From positions 405,148-469,147 of the forward strand of contig NZ_KV917374.1 in assembly GCF_002019645.1 (NCBI RefSeq): 64,000 nucleotides of DNA, read 5' to 3'. Made by a program: the position numbers and the translations under genes. Within the stretch, counting starts at the first letter, position 1; each line of letters starts with the position of its first letter. Below are positions 45,022-53,970 of the stretch, one piece after another. Origin of the DNA: Litchfieldia alkalitelluris (GTDB lineage Bacteria > Bacillota > Bacilli > Bacillales > Bacillaceae_L). Below the pieces are notes generated by a model. The model ran no database searches, was not told the DNA's origin, and worked only from the letters and a program-made list of their open reading frames with translations.

Positions 45022-46197
45022 ATGAAGGATCGTTTTAATGCATATATGGATATAGACGTAGCGATTGAACCTATAGAATCAGGAAAATTAGACGGATTAA
45101 CATTTTCAGTAAAAGATGTATTTGCAATTGAAGGTCACCGTAATACAGCAGGTAATCCTGATTATTTAAGAACTCATCAGCCTTCAAATTTTACAGCTCC
45201 TGTGATTACTGCTTTGCTTAAAGATGGGGCAATTCTGAAAGGCACTACACATACCGATGAGCTTATGTATAGTTTGAATGGAGAAAATTTTCACTATGGT
45301 ACACCAGTTAATCCTAAAGCACCTGATCATATTCCTGGTGGATCTTCAAGTGGATCCGCTGTAGCAGTTGCAGGAGAGTCCGTTGATTTTGCACTAGGAA
45401 CAGATACAGGAGGGTCTGTCCGAGTTCCTTCTTCGTATTGTGGGATTTATGGTATCAGGCCAACACACGGTTTGGTGGATATCAAAGGAGTCATCCCTTT
45501 AGCCGATAGCTTTGATACAGTAGGTTGGATGGCAAGAAGTCCCGAAATTCTTCAAATGGTTGGAGAAGTCCTGATAGAAGAATCAAGTGAAGATACTAGT
45601 AAACCTTTCAAGCGTTTAATTTATCCTAATGATGCGTGGGAGTTAGTTCTTAATGACCAAATTGGTATATCGCTAGAAGCATTTTTACCTAACTTAAAGG
45701 CAGTTTGTTTGGAATTTGAGGAAATCAAACTGTCGAAGGAGGGACTTGGTGAATGGACAAATACCTTTCGGGTACTACAAGCCATGGAAATTTGGGAAGC
45801 CCATAAAGAATGGATAGAGAAGGAACATCCTACATTTGGTCCAGGGATTAAAGACCGGTTTGAATGGGCCAGTACGCTAAAAAAAGATGAACATAAGCAT
45901 AAGTTTTATTTTCGGGAAAAAATAAGTGAATATATGGTACAGGTTTTAGGAGAGGACGGGATATTGGTCATTCCAACTGCACCTGGAATTGCGCCAATAA
46001 AGAATCTTCCATCCGACGAGCTTGAGGAATACCGCTCACGGGCGATGAAATTAACTTGTATTGCAGGATTAGCCGGTTTACCCCAAGTGACTTTGCCTGT
46101 AGGAGAGTATCATGGGAAGCCTGTTGGGCTATCTTTAATTGCAAATCGTAATAAGGATTTGCAGTTATTGCAATTTGTGAATGAGTTGAGTAAATAG
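45022..46197 (+). CDS. amidase-signature family hydrolase
   Basis: 391 residues. The Ser-cisSer-Lys triad is readable: Lys in TFSVKDVFAIEG, the cis Ser in PGGSSSGSAVAV and the nucleophile in GTDTGGSVRVPSS. The family hydrolyses amides, ureides or allophanate. It ends convergently with pucG, a place where an enzyme handling the oxalurate or oxamate made by ureidoglycine transamination would fit (inference). Start is the ATG at 45022, after TTTTGGAGGGAAGAA; an earlier ATG at 44968 lies within the GTGCCTGGCA repeat and lacks a site. Confidence 0.88.
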   Translation: MKDRFNAYMDIDVAIEPIESGKLDGLTFSVKDVFAIEGHRNTAGNPDYLRTHQPSNFTAPVITALLKDGAILKGTTHTDELMYSLNGENFHYGTPVNPKAPDHIPGGSSSGSAVAVAGESVDFALGTDTGGSVRVPSSYCGIYGIRPTHGLVDIKGVIPLADSFDTVGWMARSPEILQMVGEVLIEESSEDTSKPFKRLIYPNDAWELVLNDQIGISLEAFLPNLKAVCLEFEEIKLSKEGLGEWTNTFRVLQAMEIWEAHKEWIEKEHPTFGPGIKDRFEWASTLKKDEHKHKFYFREKISEYMVQVLGEDGILVIPTAPGIAPIKNLPSDELEEYRSRAMKLTCIAGLAGLPQVTLPVGEYHGKPVGLSLIANRNKDLQLLQFVNELSK

Positions 46198-46214
46198 GCA
46201 TTTGAAATGAGAAA

Positions 46215-46260
46215 GGTGAACTCAGTAGGTGTAGAGTCCTTACTGAGTTCACCTTTTTTA
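46215..46260 (+). terminator. rho-independent terminator
   Basis: GGTGAACTCAGTAGG and CCTTACTGAGTTCACC form a long stem, followed by TTTTTTA, at the end of the amidase gene. Confidence 0.9.
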
Positions 46261-46313
46261 TTGGTTAGTGGCGTGAAACTGCCAGCATGTTCATAATGCA
46301 CTTTTTCTAAAAA

Positions 46314-46346
46314 AGGGTGTCGCCCTCTCCAGGCAAAGCACCCTTG
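46314..46346 (-). terminator. probable terminator of the pucFG operon
   Basis: On the minus strand GGGTGCTTTGCC and GGCGACACCC pair, followed by TTTTTTAG. Confidence 0.65.
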
Positions 46347-46359
46347 CATAATTAAACCC

Positions 46360-47595
46360 CTAGCCTTCAAGATAAACATTCAATGAAGCTTGTAGTGCTT
46401 TCCCGACATTGATATCTGCACCATGCCTAACAAGCACCCCTTCTAAAGCTCCTAATACAAAAAGAATATTCTCCTTCCGGCAGCTAAATCCCATTGATCC
46501 AATACGCCAAATCTTCCCGTGTAAAGGTCCGAATGAGCTTGCAATTTCAATCCCAAACTCATTTAGCAGCATGTGTCTTACCGACTCAGGATCTACACCC
46601 GAAGGAACAGAAACACATGTGACCATTGGTAGTTTGCATCCGCGATCTCCATAAAGCTCAAGTCCCATTGCTTCTATACCTGCAATAAGGGCTTTCTCAT
46701 GATATGCATGGCGCGAAAAACGTTCTTCAAGGCCTTCCTCTAATACAAGGCGCAGCCCTTCCCGAAGTGCATAAAGCATAGAGGTTGCTTCTGTATGATG
46801 ATTTAACCTTCTTGGACCCCAATAATCCTGAAGCATGCTTAAATCAAAATAATTGCTTTTGATAAATGGAGAACTCAACTGTTGCTCCTTCAAGCGATCT
46901 TCTTCAGTAGATATTCCCTTCTCAACTCTTTTTCGTGCATTAATTACTTTTTCCACTCGTTCATTAAAAGTAATCGGAGCCATCCCTGAAGGAACGGAAA
47001 GGCATTTTTGAGTTCCGGCTACAACCCCATCAATATACCATTCATCGACTTTTACAGCTACACCGCCAGTGGTTGCAACAGCGTCCACAATTAGTAAAAT
47101 ATCTAATTCTCGACAGGCTTTCCCAATTTGATCAAGTGGCTGGATACAGCCGGTTGATGTTTCTCCGTGGACTATAGCAGTTATTTTGGGTGAAACTTTT
47201 TTCATTTCCTCAATTATCACTTCTTGTTGAAAAACAGTCCCCCATTCACATTCCAGGGTATGAACGTCAGCGCCATATCTCTCACAAATTTCGGTAAGTA
47301 AATATCCAAATCGACCAAATATCGGGATAAATACTTTATCACCAGGCTCGATTACGCTACATAAAAGTGCTTCAATTCCTGAACGTGAGGTTCCATCTAC
47401 AGGAAATGCCCAGCGATTTTTGGTTTGAAAAAGCTGCCGAAGCATATCCATAACCTCATTCATAATATTCGTAAATGCAGGATCAAACTGTCCAAGAATA
47501 GGAGTACTCATTGCTCTAAGTACTCGAGGATCAACCTCAACAGGACCTGGTGTCATAATCGTCCGAAGTGGCGTATTTAAATCTTTATATGTCAT
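46360..47595 (-). CDS. pucG: (S)-ureidoglycine--glyoxylate aminotransferase
   Basis: 411 residues of the class V, PLP-dependent alanine-glyoxylate aminotransferase family. The start TPLRTIMTPGPVEVDPRVLR, the HGETSTGCIQPL block and the PLP Lys in VAGTQKCLSVPSG are all present. PucG transfers the amino group of ureidoglycine to glyoxylate, giving glycine and oxalurate. It lies 15 bases behind pucF on the same strand, as an operon. ATG start follows AAAAGGGGGTCACCCAG. Confidence 0.92.
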   Translation of the reverse strand: MTYKDLNTPLRTIMTPGPVEVDPRVLRAMSTPILGQFDPAFTNIMNEVMDMLRQLFQTKNRWAFPVDGTSRSGIEALLCSVIEPGDKVFIPIFGRFGYLLTEICERYGADVHTLECEWGTVFQQEVIIEEMKKVSPKITAIVHGETSTGCIQPLDQIGKACRELDILLIVDAVATTGGVAVKVDEWYIDGVVAGTQKCLSVPSGMAPITFNERVEKVINARKRVEKGISTEEDRLKEQQLSSPFIKSNYFDLSMLQDYWGPRRLNHHTEATSMLYALREGLRLVLEEGLEERFSRHAYHEKALIAGIEAMGLELYGDRGCKLPMVTCVSVPSGVDPESVRHMLLNEFGIEIASSFGPLHGKIWRIGSMGFSCRKENILFVLGALEGVLVRHGADINVGKALQASLNVYLEG

Positions 47596-47610
47596 CTGGG
47601 TGACCCCCTT

Positions 47611-48858
47611 TTAATATGCTAAGGTATATAGTAAATCTGTTAAAACGCAAATCCCCTTTTCTAAATCCTCTTTTTTGGTTGATTCTTTCGGAGAATGACT
47701 GATTCCTTTTTCACTAGGTACGAATAATAGAGCTGTCGGGCAGTACGTTCCGAATACTTGAGCATCATGTCCTGCACCGCTTACTAATGGTAAATGTGAT
47801 AACTCTCTTTTTTCTGCTATTTGTTTAAGTTCATTTGTTAATAAGGTATCCATTTTGACGGGCTTGATATCTAACCATTGATCTACTTCAATCTCGAATA
47901 TATTTTCTCGTGCATATGCATGAAAGTAAGATGATAGTTGATTGCAAAATGAATCTAGTATTTCTTCATCATAATGTCTTATATCTAGTGTGAATAGGGC
48001 CTCTCCAGCTATAACATTTGGAACGTTAGGCTTTAGTGTCATCTTGCCAACGGTTGCTACTAGTTGGTGATCTGTTTCGAATGCAAGATTCGTAATGTAG
48101 GAGATTAAATTAGATGCAGCCAACATGGCATCTTTTCGATAAATCATTGGTGTTGTTCCAGCATGATTACTTTCACCAATTATTCGAATATTAAAGCGCC
48201 TTTGTCCTACAATATGACTGACAATTCCCAGTGAAGTTTTCGTACGATCGAGGGTGACTCCTTGCTCTACATGTAATTCTATGAAACAGTCGATATCTGT
48301 CCGTTTTGGTGACTTATAATGTTCAGGGGGAAATCCGGCTTCCTTCATCGCTTCCAAAAAGCTGATTCCGTCTGTGTCTTTCATTTTAAAAACATGGTCA
48401 AGAGAATACTTGCCAGTGATATTCTTTGAACCCCAAAAGGTTAATGGAAAACGACTCCCCTCTTCCTCACTAAGGGAAACGACTTCAATTGGTTTCTGTG
48501 GTTGCCCATATTGCTCGATTAATTTCTTCACTGAAAGCAAACTTGCAATAATTCCATAAACACCATCATAAATCCCGCCATCAATCACCGAATCAATATG
48601 GGAGCCAGTGAGAATCGTTCTGCTGTGAGGCTCTGATCCTTCAATTCTTCCAAACAAATTTCCAACACTATCGAAATGGGTGCTAAAGCCCAACTCTTCC
48701 ATTTTATTTTTTAATGCATGTTGGGCACTAACCCATGAAGGTGAATAAAGTAAACGATTAACACCACCGTTTTTAGACTGACCAAATGAAGACAGCCATT
48801 TAACCATTGCTTCTGCTTCATATTGAGGTTCAAATATATACTTTGAGTCTAATGCCAC
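47611..48858 (-). CDS. pucF: allantoate amidohydrolase
   Basis: 415 residues of the M20 peptidase/carbamoylase family. Metal-site motifs: TGSHIDSVIDGGIYDGVYG and SLSEEEGSRFPLTFWGSKN; ELHVEQGVTLD and VSGAGHDAQVF follow. The enzyme breaks allantoate to ureidoglycine, carbon dioxide and ammonia. N-carbamoyl-amino acid hydrolases look similar, but the adjacent pucG and pucR favour allantoate. The start is GTG at 48858, eight bases after AGGAGG. It is divergent from pucR. Confidence 0.9.
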   Translation of the reverse strand: MALDSKYIFEPQYEAEAMVKWLSSFGQSKNGGVNRLLYSPSWVSAQHALKNKMEELGFSTHFDSVGNLFGRIEGSEPHSRTILTGSHIDSVIDGGIYDGVYGIIASLLSVKKLIEQYGQPQKPIEVVSLSEEEGSRFPLTFWGSKNITGKYSLDHVFKMKDTDGISFLEAMKEAGFPPEHYKSPKRTDIDCFIELHVEQGVTLDRTKTSLGIVSHIVGQRRFNIRIIGESNHAGTTPMIYRKDAMLAASNLISYITNLAFETDHQLVATVGKMTLKPNVPNVIAGEALFTLDIRHYDEEILDSFCNQLSSYFHAYARENIFEIEVDQWLDIKPVKMDTLLTNELKQIAEKRELSHLPLVSGAGHDAQVFGTYCPTALLFVPSEKGISHSPKESTKKEDLEKGICVLTDLLYTLAY

Positions 48859-48945
48859 CAGCGATTCCTCCTGTCATGTCGTTCTTATAAAAATAAACTC
48901 ACTTTTGCTAGTTGTTTTTCTAATCTTATCAATTGTACTTATGTA

Positions 48946-48958
48946 CATCATTGGTAAA
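48946..48958 (+). promoter_or_regulatory. candidate PucR box between pucF and pucR
   Basis: CATCATTGGTAAA, differing at two positions from the PucR box WWWCNTTGGTTAA. It is about 90 bases from the pucF start in the divergent gap. The same region holds a dispersed repeat near pucR. Confidence 0.4.
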
Positions 48959-49034
48959 AGTGTAAGATATTTATTGTTTTTTTGTGCTATTTGACTAAAG
49001 AGTTAAAATATTATGATATTATATAGTTTAATTG

Positions 49035-49145
49035 CGCTTTTTTTCTGAATGATGTTGCGATTATATTTAATGTATAAAAGCATTATTTTGAGAAATGAGT
49101 TTGTTTTATAGAAAGAAAAGACGCCACTCTACTAGGTTTATAGTA
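49035..49145 (+). repeat. dispersed AGAAAAGATGCCAC element, copy e
   Basis: Begins GCGCTTTTTTTCTGAATGAT and has the core AGAAAAGACGCCAC at 49114-49127, then TTTATAGTAGTTTTTAAAG, as in copy b. It lies in the pucF-pucR gap, directly ahead of pucR. Confidence 0.65.
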
Positions 49146-49186
49146 GTTTTTAAAGCTGTCAAAGCTTTATGTAAGGAGGATCATTG

Positions 49187-50800
49187 ATGAGAGTATCTGA
49201 AGTATTAAATATTCCCTCACTTGGGGGATGTCGTTTAATTGGTGGTCATACAGGGACAAACCGTGAAGTATTGCATGTTAACATGATGGATGCTCCTGAT
49301 ATTATTTCATTTCTAAAACCAAATGAACTCCTTGTTACGACTGCATATCACTTGAAAGACCAACCAGCCCTACTATTGGAGTTAATCACAGTAATGTCAC
49401 AAAAAGGTTGTGCAGCACTTGGCATTAAAACGAAACGGTTTTTAAATGAAATTCCTAAAGAAGCAATTGCATTGGCTGATGAGTTAGCATTCCCTATTTT
49501 CGAGCTGCCAATTGAATCGTCTCTTGGAGATGTAGTTAATACAACTTTAAGTTATATTCTTGATAAAAGAACCAATGAATTGCAATATGCGATCGATACA
49601 CACAAAAAGTTTACGAACCACATATTGAGTGGAAAAGGCATTTCCCAGTTATTGAAAAGCTTATCAGCGATGATCGGGTCACCAGTTATTTTATTAGATC
49701 CATACGCAAAACCGATTTACTTCTCCAAATCTGATGAAAAATACATTGAACCATTAAAGCGATTTAATTCTAATGATCACTACTTTTTCTTTCCTAACAC
49801 CCCTTTTTTCATGTTTTCTATTTTAGAAAATAAAGAAACCTATTCATTCTTCTCTGTCTATACACACGATAAAAAAGCGGGCTACCTACTTATAGTTAAT
49901 GAAATCTTACCGAATGATCATTCAACTATATTAACAATAGAGCAGGCAACCAATGTTCTTTCCTTCGAGCTAATGAAGGAAAATGCGCTTAATCAGCATT
50001 ATAAAAGAGTAAAAAATGACTTTTTTTATCACTTTGTGGATGGAGAATATTCATCACAAGAAGAGATTATCAATCGAGCAAAAGAGTTCTTTTTACAAAA
50101 TGACCAAAAATACCTTTGTTTAAACGGATTAATAGATGGAAATAAGGTGATTGGAAGCTACACTCAAAATCAGTTAAAAATTGATGCGATTTATGAATTT
50201 ATTGAGGATGAACTTAAATTCTTTCCCTTTCGCTCACATATGTTTACTAAAAGTGATGTGTGTTCACTTCTCTTTGAATTAAATGACGTGGATCAAATGA
50301 ACGCTGTCGTTTTACCAACAATAAAAGAAATTCAGGGAAAAATTAAAAACCAGTTTGGTAGAACGATATCTTTTGGCGTTAGTAATGTTTCAATGAATTT
50401 ATTGAATGTAAAGAATGCATACAAAGAAGCAGAAGATTCGCTTGAGATTGGATTACAAACAGGAAAGCTAGCGTTTATCCAAAACTATCGTACAAAGGAT
50501 ATTATGGAATTGCTACGTAGTATAGCTTTACAAGATTTAAGAGATTTTTATCAAAATGCACTAGCTGGGCTATCAGCCCCAGAATTTGAAGAAGACCCTA
50601 CTCTTACTCAAACGCTATTTGTGTTTTTAGAAACACACTGTCAAATTTCTGAGACAGCTAAACGATTATATGTTCATCGAAATACAGTCGTATATCGCCT
50701 AGAAAAATGCGAGGAGTTACTTGGTAGAAGTTTGACTGATTCTGAAACAACCCTACAGCTTCGTTTAGCATTCCAAATTAAAACAATCTTAGATTCATAG
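49187..50800 (+). CDS. pucR: purine catabolism regulator PucR
   Basis: 537 residues. The N-terminal PucR domain starts RVSEVLNIPSLGGCRLIGGH and includes NVNMMDAPDIISFLKPNELLV-like residues; the C-terminal HTH_30 helix-turn-helix is AKRLYVHRNTVVYRLEKCEE. In B. subtilis PucR activates purine-degradation genes in response to allantoin or related ureides. The start is the ATG at 49187, after AAGGAGGATCATTG; the TTG just before it is in frame. It is divergent from pucFG, the same arrangement as in other bacilli. Confidence 0.92.
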   Translation: MRVSEVLNIPSLGGCRLIGGHTGTNREVLHVNMMDAPDIISFLKPNELLVTTAYHLKDQPALLLELITVMSQKGCAALGIKTKRFLNEIPKEAIALADELAFPIFELPIESSLGDVVNTTLSYILDKRTNELQYAIDTHKKFTNHILSGKGISQLLKSLSAMIGSPVILLDPYAKPIYFSKSDEKYIEPLKRFNSNDHYFFFPNTPFFMFSILENKETYSFFSVYTHDKKAGYLLIVNEILPNDHSTILTIEQATNVLSFELMKENALNQHYKRVKNDFFYHFVDGEYSSQEEIINRAKEFFLQNDQKYLCLNGLIDGNKVIGSYTQNQLKIDAIYEFIEDELKFFPFRSHMFTKSDVCSLLFELNDVDQMNAVVLPTIKEIQGKIKNQFGRTISFGVSNVSMNLLNVKNAYKEAEDSLEIGLQTGKLAFIQNYRTKDIMELLRSIALQDLRDFYQNALAGLSAPEFEEDPTLTQTLFVFLETHCQISETAKRLYVHRNTVVYRLEKCEELLGRSLTDSETTLQLRLAFQIKTILDS

Positions 50801-50977
50801 GTTTTAAACAAACATTAGCGTCGTATTCCCCTACAAAGTATATTGAGTTGGAGAGGTTCACTTTGTCATAAACGCTGTATGTTCCTATCGATTATTGTTC
50901 AATCTGCATAATGACAATTTACTGAATAATCTGTATCGTTTTAATTACTTCATTTTTTAAGAGAAGGAGAGACGCAT

Positions 50978-51487
50978 ATGATAAATCTAGGTAAATTAAA
51001 TAATATGAGTGATACAGTATTTACAGAAACGCTCGGTGAGATTTATGAGCACTCTCCATGGGTGGCGAAAAAGGCAGCAGTATATAGACCCTTTTCATCA
51101 GTCGATGAATTACATAAAGCGATGATGGAGGTTGTTTTGAATGCACCAGTTGAAGATAAGCTTGAACTGATAAGGGCACATCCTAATCTAGGTGATAGAA
51201 TTGAAATGAGCGATGACTCAAATAAGGAGCAGCAAGGAGCTGGACTTCAAAATTTAAGTCAAGAAGAATTCCATAGCTTTCAATCATTAAATAAAGAATA
51301 TATGAAAAAGTTTGGATTTCCTTTTATTTTTGCTGTGAAAGGCAAGACCAAAGATGACGTTTATCAATCATTAATACGGAGAATTGAGAGCACGGAAACG
51401 CAGGAATTTTCGATTGCTCTTACTGAAATTGATAAAATTGCTGGATTTCGATTAAGAGATAAAATTATTGAAGAAGCAAACGTATAA
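50978..51487 (+). CDS. uraD: 2-oxo-4-hydroxy-4-carboxy-5-ureidoimidazoline (OHCU) decarboxylase
   Basis: 169 residues. The OHCU decarboxylase signature contains the catalytic His in ELIRAHPNLGDR, and FPFIFAVKGKTK and IAGFRLRDKI follow. It converts OHCU to S-allantoin. In B. subtilis this domain is fused to urate oxidase in PucL; here it is free-standing and no urate oxidase follows. ATG start after AGAAGGAGAGACGCAT. uraH starts 17 bases after its stop codon. Confidence 0.93.
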   Translation: MINLGKLNNMSDTVFTETLGEIYEHSPWVAKKAAVYRPFSSVDELHKAMMEVVLNAPVEDKLELIRAHPNLGDRIEMSDDSNKEQQGAGLQNLSQEEFHSFQSLNKEYMKKFGFPFIFAVKGKTKDDVYQSLIRRIESTETQEFSIALTEIDKIAGFRLRDKIIEEANV

Positions 51488-51504
51488 AGATTGAAGGTGA
51501 AGTA

Positions 51505-51861
51505 ATGTCAGGATTATCTACACATGTATTGGATTTAACTCACGGTAAACCAGCACAGAATGTACACTTAGATTTATATAAGAAAGATGAGTCTTCAAAT
51601 CTTATATATTTGAAATCAAGCCTAACCAATAAGGATGGTAGGTTGGATTCCCCCTTTTTGTCAGGTGAAGAGTTGTTGCTAGGTGAATATGAAATTGTGT
51701 TTCATATAGGCGACTACTTCCGAACAAAGCAGCTTGAGATCAGTGAACCGCACTTTCTAGAAAAAGTGCCAGTTAGATTTTGTATTACAGAAATAAACGG
51801 TCATTATCATGTCCCCTTACTTGTATCTCCCTGGGGATATCAAGTGTATCGAGGCAGCTGA
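51505..51861 (+). CDS. uraH: 5-hydroxyisourate hydrolase
   Basis: 118 residues, transthyretin-like fold. The start LSTHVLDLTHGKPAQNVHLD carries the first active-site His, RFCITEINGHYHVPLLVSP the second region, and the protein ends in the hallmark YRGS. It hydrolyses 5-hydroxyisourate, the urate oxidase product, to OHCU for UraD. Start ATG follows GAAGGTGAAGTA. It forms a two-gene operon with uraD. Confidence 0.95.
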   Translation: MSGLSTHVLDLTHGKPAQNVHLDLYKKDESSNLIYLKSSLTNKDGRLDSPFLSGEELLLGEYEIVFHIGDYFRTKQLEISEPHFLEKVPVRFCITEINGHYHVPLLVSPWGYQVYRGS

Positions 51862-51970
51862 TTTCATGATGTGAATAGGAATAGAGACATTGGGGGAGGA
51901 TCTCTATTCGCTTCGTTTTAGTGCCCTCCTTCCCCTTTCCTTGTAGTAGAATAACTCAACTTAGGAGCGG

Positions 51971-52143
51971 GATTCAGACAGCTTTTGGCATAGTGGAGTT
52001 CAAGTTGTCCGAAGAGAGCTTGAGTTCAGACAGTTTTTAGTTTAGTGCAGCTCAAGTTGTCCGAAGAGAGTGTGACTTCAGACAGCTTTAGCTTAGTTCC
52101 AACCCAACCTGTCCGAATGGAGCAAAACTTCAGGACTAGCTTT
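51971..52143. repeat. TTCAGACAG / TTGTCCGAA repeat array, copy 1
   Basis: Alternating motifs TTCAGACAGCTTTTGGCATA and CAAGTTGTCCGAAGAGAGCT, in about three rounds with spacing near 55-60 bases. Inverted halves CAGACAG and CTGTCCG can pair. A related array lies at 63746-63858. It is in the 543-base gap after uraH, which holds no gene I can see. Confidence 0.75.
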
Positions 52144-52404
52144 TGACGAAGTGAACCTCGCAGTCCAAAGAAACTGATTAATGCCATCCATAAACTTATG
52201 GCTGTCTACAGCAAATCATGTGGTTACCTTCCTCAAAACGCATGAGCTCCTATTCGAAAAACAAATTTCCTTAACATTAATCCATTATAAAATCCATAAA
52301 ATTGAATAAAATGTAAGATTGCCAGATTAAATAAATAGGTTTACGATAGAAACTATAAATTTTAGTATGACTAAAACCTTGTAGTAAAAGAAAGAGGCAT
52401 AAGC

Positions 52405-53736
52405 ATGAGAACCTATCTCATATTGAGTATGTGTATTTTATATTTATTTCATTATTTTGTGGAGATTAATTGGTTGCAGTATATCGTGGTTTTATTAGCG
52501 TTAGCTGCATTTATAGCAAGCTCCTCAAATGCTGACCCCCTCCCTAGGTGGTTAGGCTTTTTTATGATGGCTGTGGGAGTTATGCTAGAAATATCTAAAG
52601 GAACAGGAGTAGAAGGGATCAGCAATGGTATCTTTACGATTCTGCCTCTCCTATGTTTGATAACTCTAGCCCCGTTGTTATCAATTCCGCTTCGACTTGG
52701 TGGTTATTTTGAAGCAATTTCAGCTTTATTACGCAATTTATTACATCAACCTAGAAGGCTTTATGCTGGAATTACAACGACGTTGTTCTTGCTAAGTCCG
52801 GTTTTAAGCTTAGGGTCTGTAAGAATTATTAATGACTTTCTTAAAGATTTAAAGCTTCCTTCGGCTGTCTCAGCTAAGAGTTATTTAGTGGGGTTTTCGA
52901 CTTCGGTGTTGTGGTCTCCCTATTTTGCATCTGTTTCTCTAGTACTCTATTATTTAAATATTCCTTTTAAGGAATATATCTTATATGGGATTGCTTTATC
53001 TCTTATCTCTCTAATTATAGGAAATGTTTTATTTGTCGTTTGGGAGCGAAAAAATCCAATTTTAGAACAATCTCACCAAGTACAACAACTTCAAAAGAAA
53101 TATCGAAATCAATTAATAATACTTTCATTGTTTATCGTTCTCTTAATGTCTACATGCTTAATCATTGAAAGTATTACTCACTGGTCGATGGTTGTCATTG
53201 TTTGTTTAATTTCAATTTTCATCCCTCTACTATCGGCTGTTACGAAACATGCGCGAAGGAAATTAAAGCCCTTTTTCATTGACTATCGTGATCGTACAGT
53301 ACCAATGATGAATAATGAAATGATGTTATTTATGAGTGCCGGATTATTAGGATTTGCCCTTCAAGGGACCAATCTAGCAAATGGGGTGAATGCCTACTTA
53401 GTTGATCTTGCGGGTCATTCATTTATTTTGTTTGCGTTAGCGATTCTTGCCGGCGGTTTGGTTGTTACTTATGTGGGGATTCACCAAATCGCGGTTGTAG
53501 GTGCTTTAGCGATGCAATTAAATGCGCAGGAATTAGGAATTAGTAATATTGCATTGGCAATGCTATTACTTCTAACATGGTCCATTTCAAGTGCATTAAG
53601 TCCATTCTCTGGATTGAATTTAATGGTTAGTCGCTTTGCGGGCATTTCAGGTGTGCAGGTAGGTTTAAGAGCAAACGGTGTACACCTTACAATCTTAGCA
53701 ACCATTGGGATATTGTTTATTTCGTTTATAAACTAA
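52405..53736 (+). CDS. predicted multi-span permease of unknown specificity
   Basis: 443 residues with about 11-12 membrane segments and a charged cytosolic loop near residues 215-235 (VWERKNPILEQSHQ). Conserved-looking motifs are LSLGSVRIINDFLKD and LLTWSISSALSPFSGLNLMV, the latter like the re-entrant loops of ion-transporter-superfamily carriers for dicarboxylates. I do not recognise the exact family. Position after uraH suggests uptake or export of a purine-pathway metabolite, but the 543-base gap with repeats weakens that. ATG at 52405 follows AAAGAAAGAGGCATAAGC. Confidence 0.65.
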   Translation: MRTYLILSMCILYLFHYFVEINWLQYIVVLLALAAFIASSSNADPLPRWLGFFMMAVGVMLEISKGTGVEGISNGIFTILPLLCLITLAPLLSIPLRLGGYFEAISALLRNLLHQPRRLYAGITTTLFLLSPVLSLGSVRIINDFLKDLKLPSAVSAKSYLVGFSTSVLWSPYFASVSLVLYYLNIPFKEYILYGIALSLISLIIGNVLFVVWERKNPILEQSHQVQQLQKKYRNQLIILSLFIVLLMSTCLIIESITHWSMVVIVCLISIFIPLLSAVTKHARRKLKPFFIDYRDRTVPMMNNEMMLFMSAGLLGFALQGTNLANGVNAYLVDLAGHSFILFALAILAGGLVVTYVGIHQIAVVGALAMQLNAQELGISNIALAMLLLLTWSISSALSPFSGLNLMVSRFAGISGVQVGLRANGVHLTILATIGILFISFIN

Positions 53737-53759
53737 TACCGGTAGGAAGGATTTGAGGT

Positions 53760-53843
53760 ATGTCTATTCTAAAAGGTATCATTTCTACTGCTTTTCTTGA
53801 AATACATGCCGAAATTAAGGTCTTACTGGGAATAAAAAGGTAA
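53760..53843 (+). CDS. possible 27-residue peptide
   Basis: An ATG at 53760 eight bases after AAGGA opens a 27-codon frame (MSILKGIISTAFLEIHAEIK and seven more), ending at the edge of the following terminator. It is 23 bases behind the permease gene. Amphipathic by composition. It may be chance; no homologue comes to mind. Confidence 0.3.
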   Translation: MSILKGIISTAFLEIHAEIKVLLGIKR

Positions 53844-53876
53844 ACTCGTCATAACTATTGGCGAGTTCCTTTTTTA
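53838..53876 (+). terminator. rho-independent terminator
   Basis: AACTCG and CGAGTT pair with extra pairing across TCATAACTATTGG, followed by CCTTTTTTATG, at the end of the permease transcript. Confidence 0.65.
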
Positions 53877-53970
53877 TGAATAAATACATCATAGTAGTGC
53901 CCAAAGCAAGTATCTTCCTTGTGTTTTGGGTGTAATAGATGATTGTTTTTAATCAAGTAACCAGCAAAAG

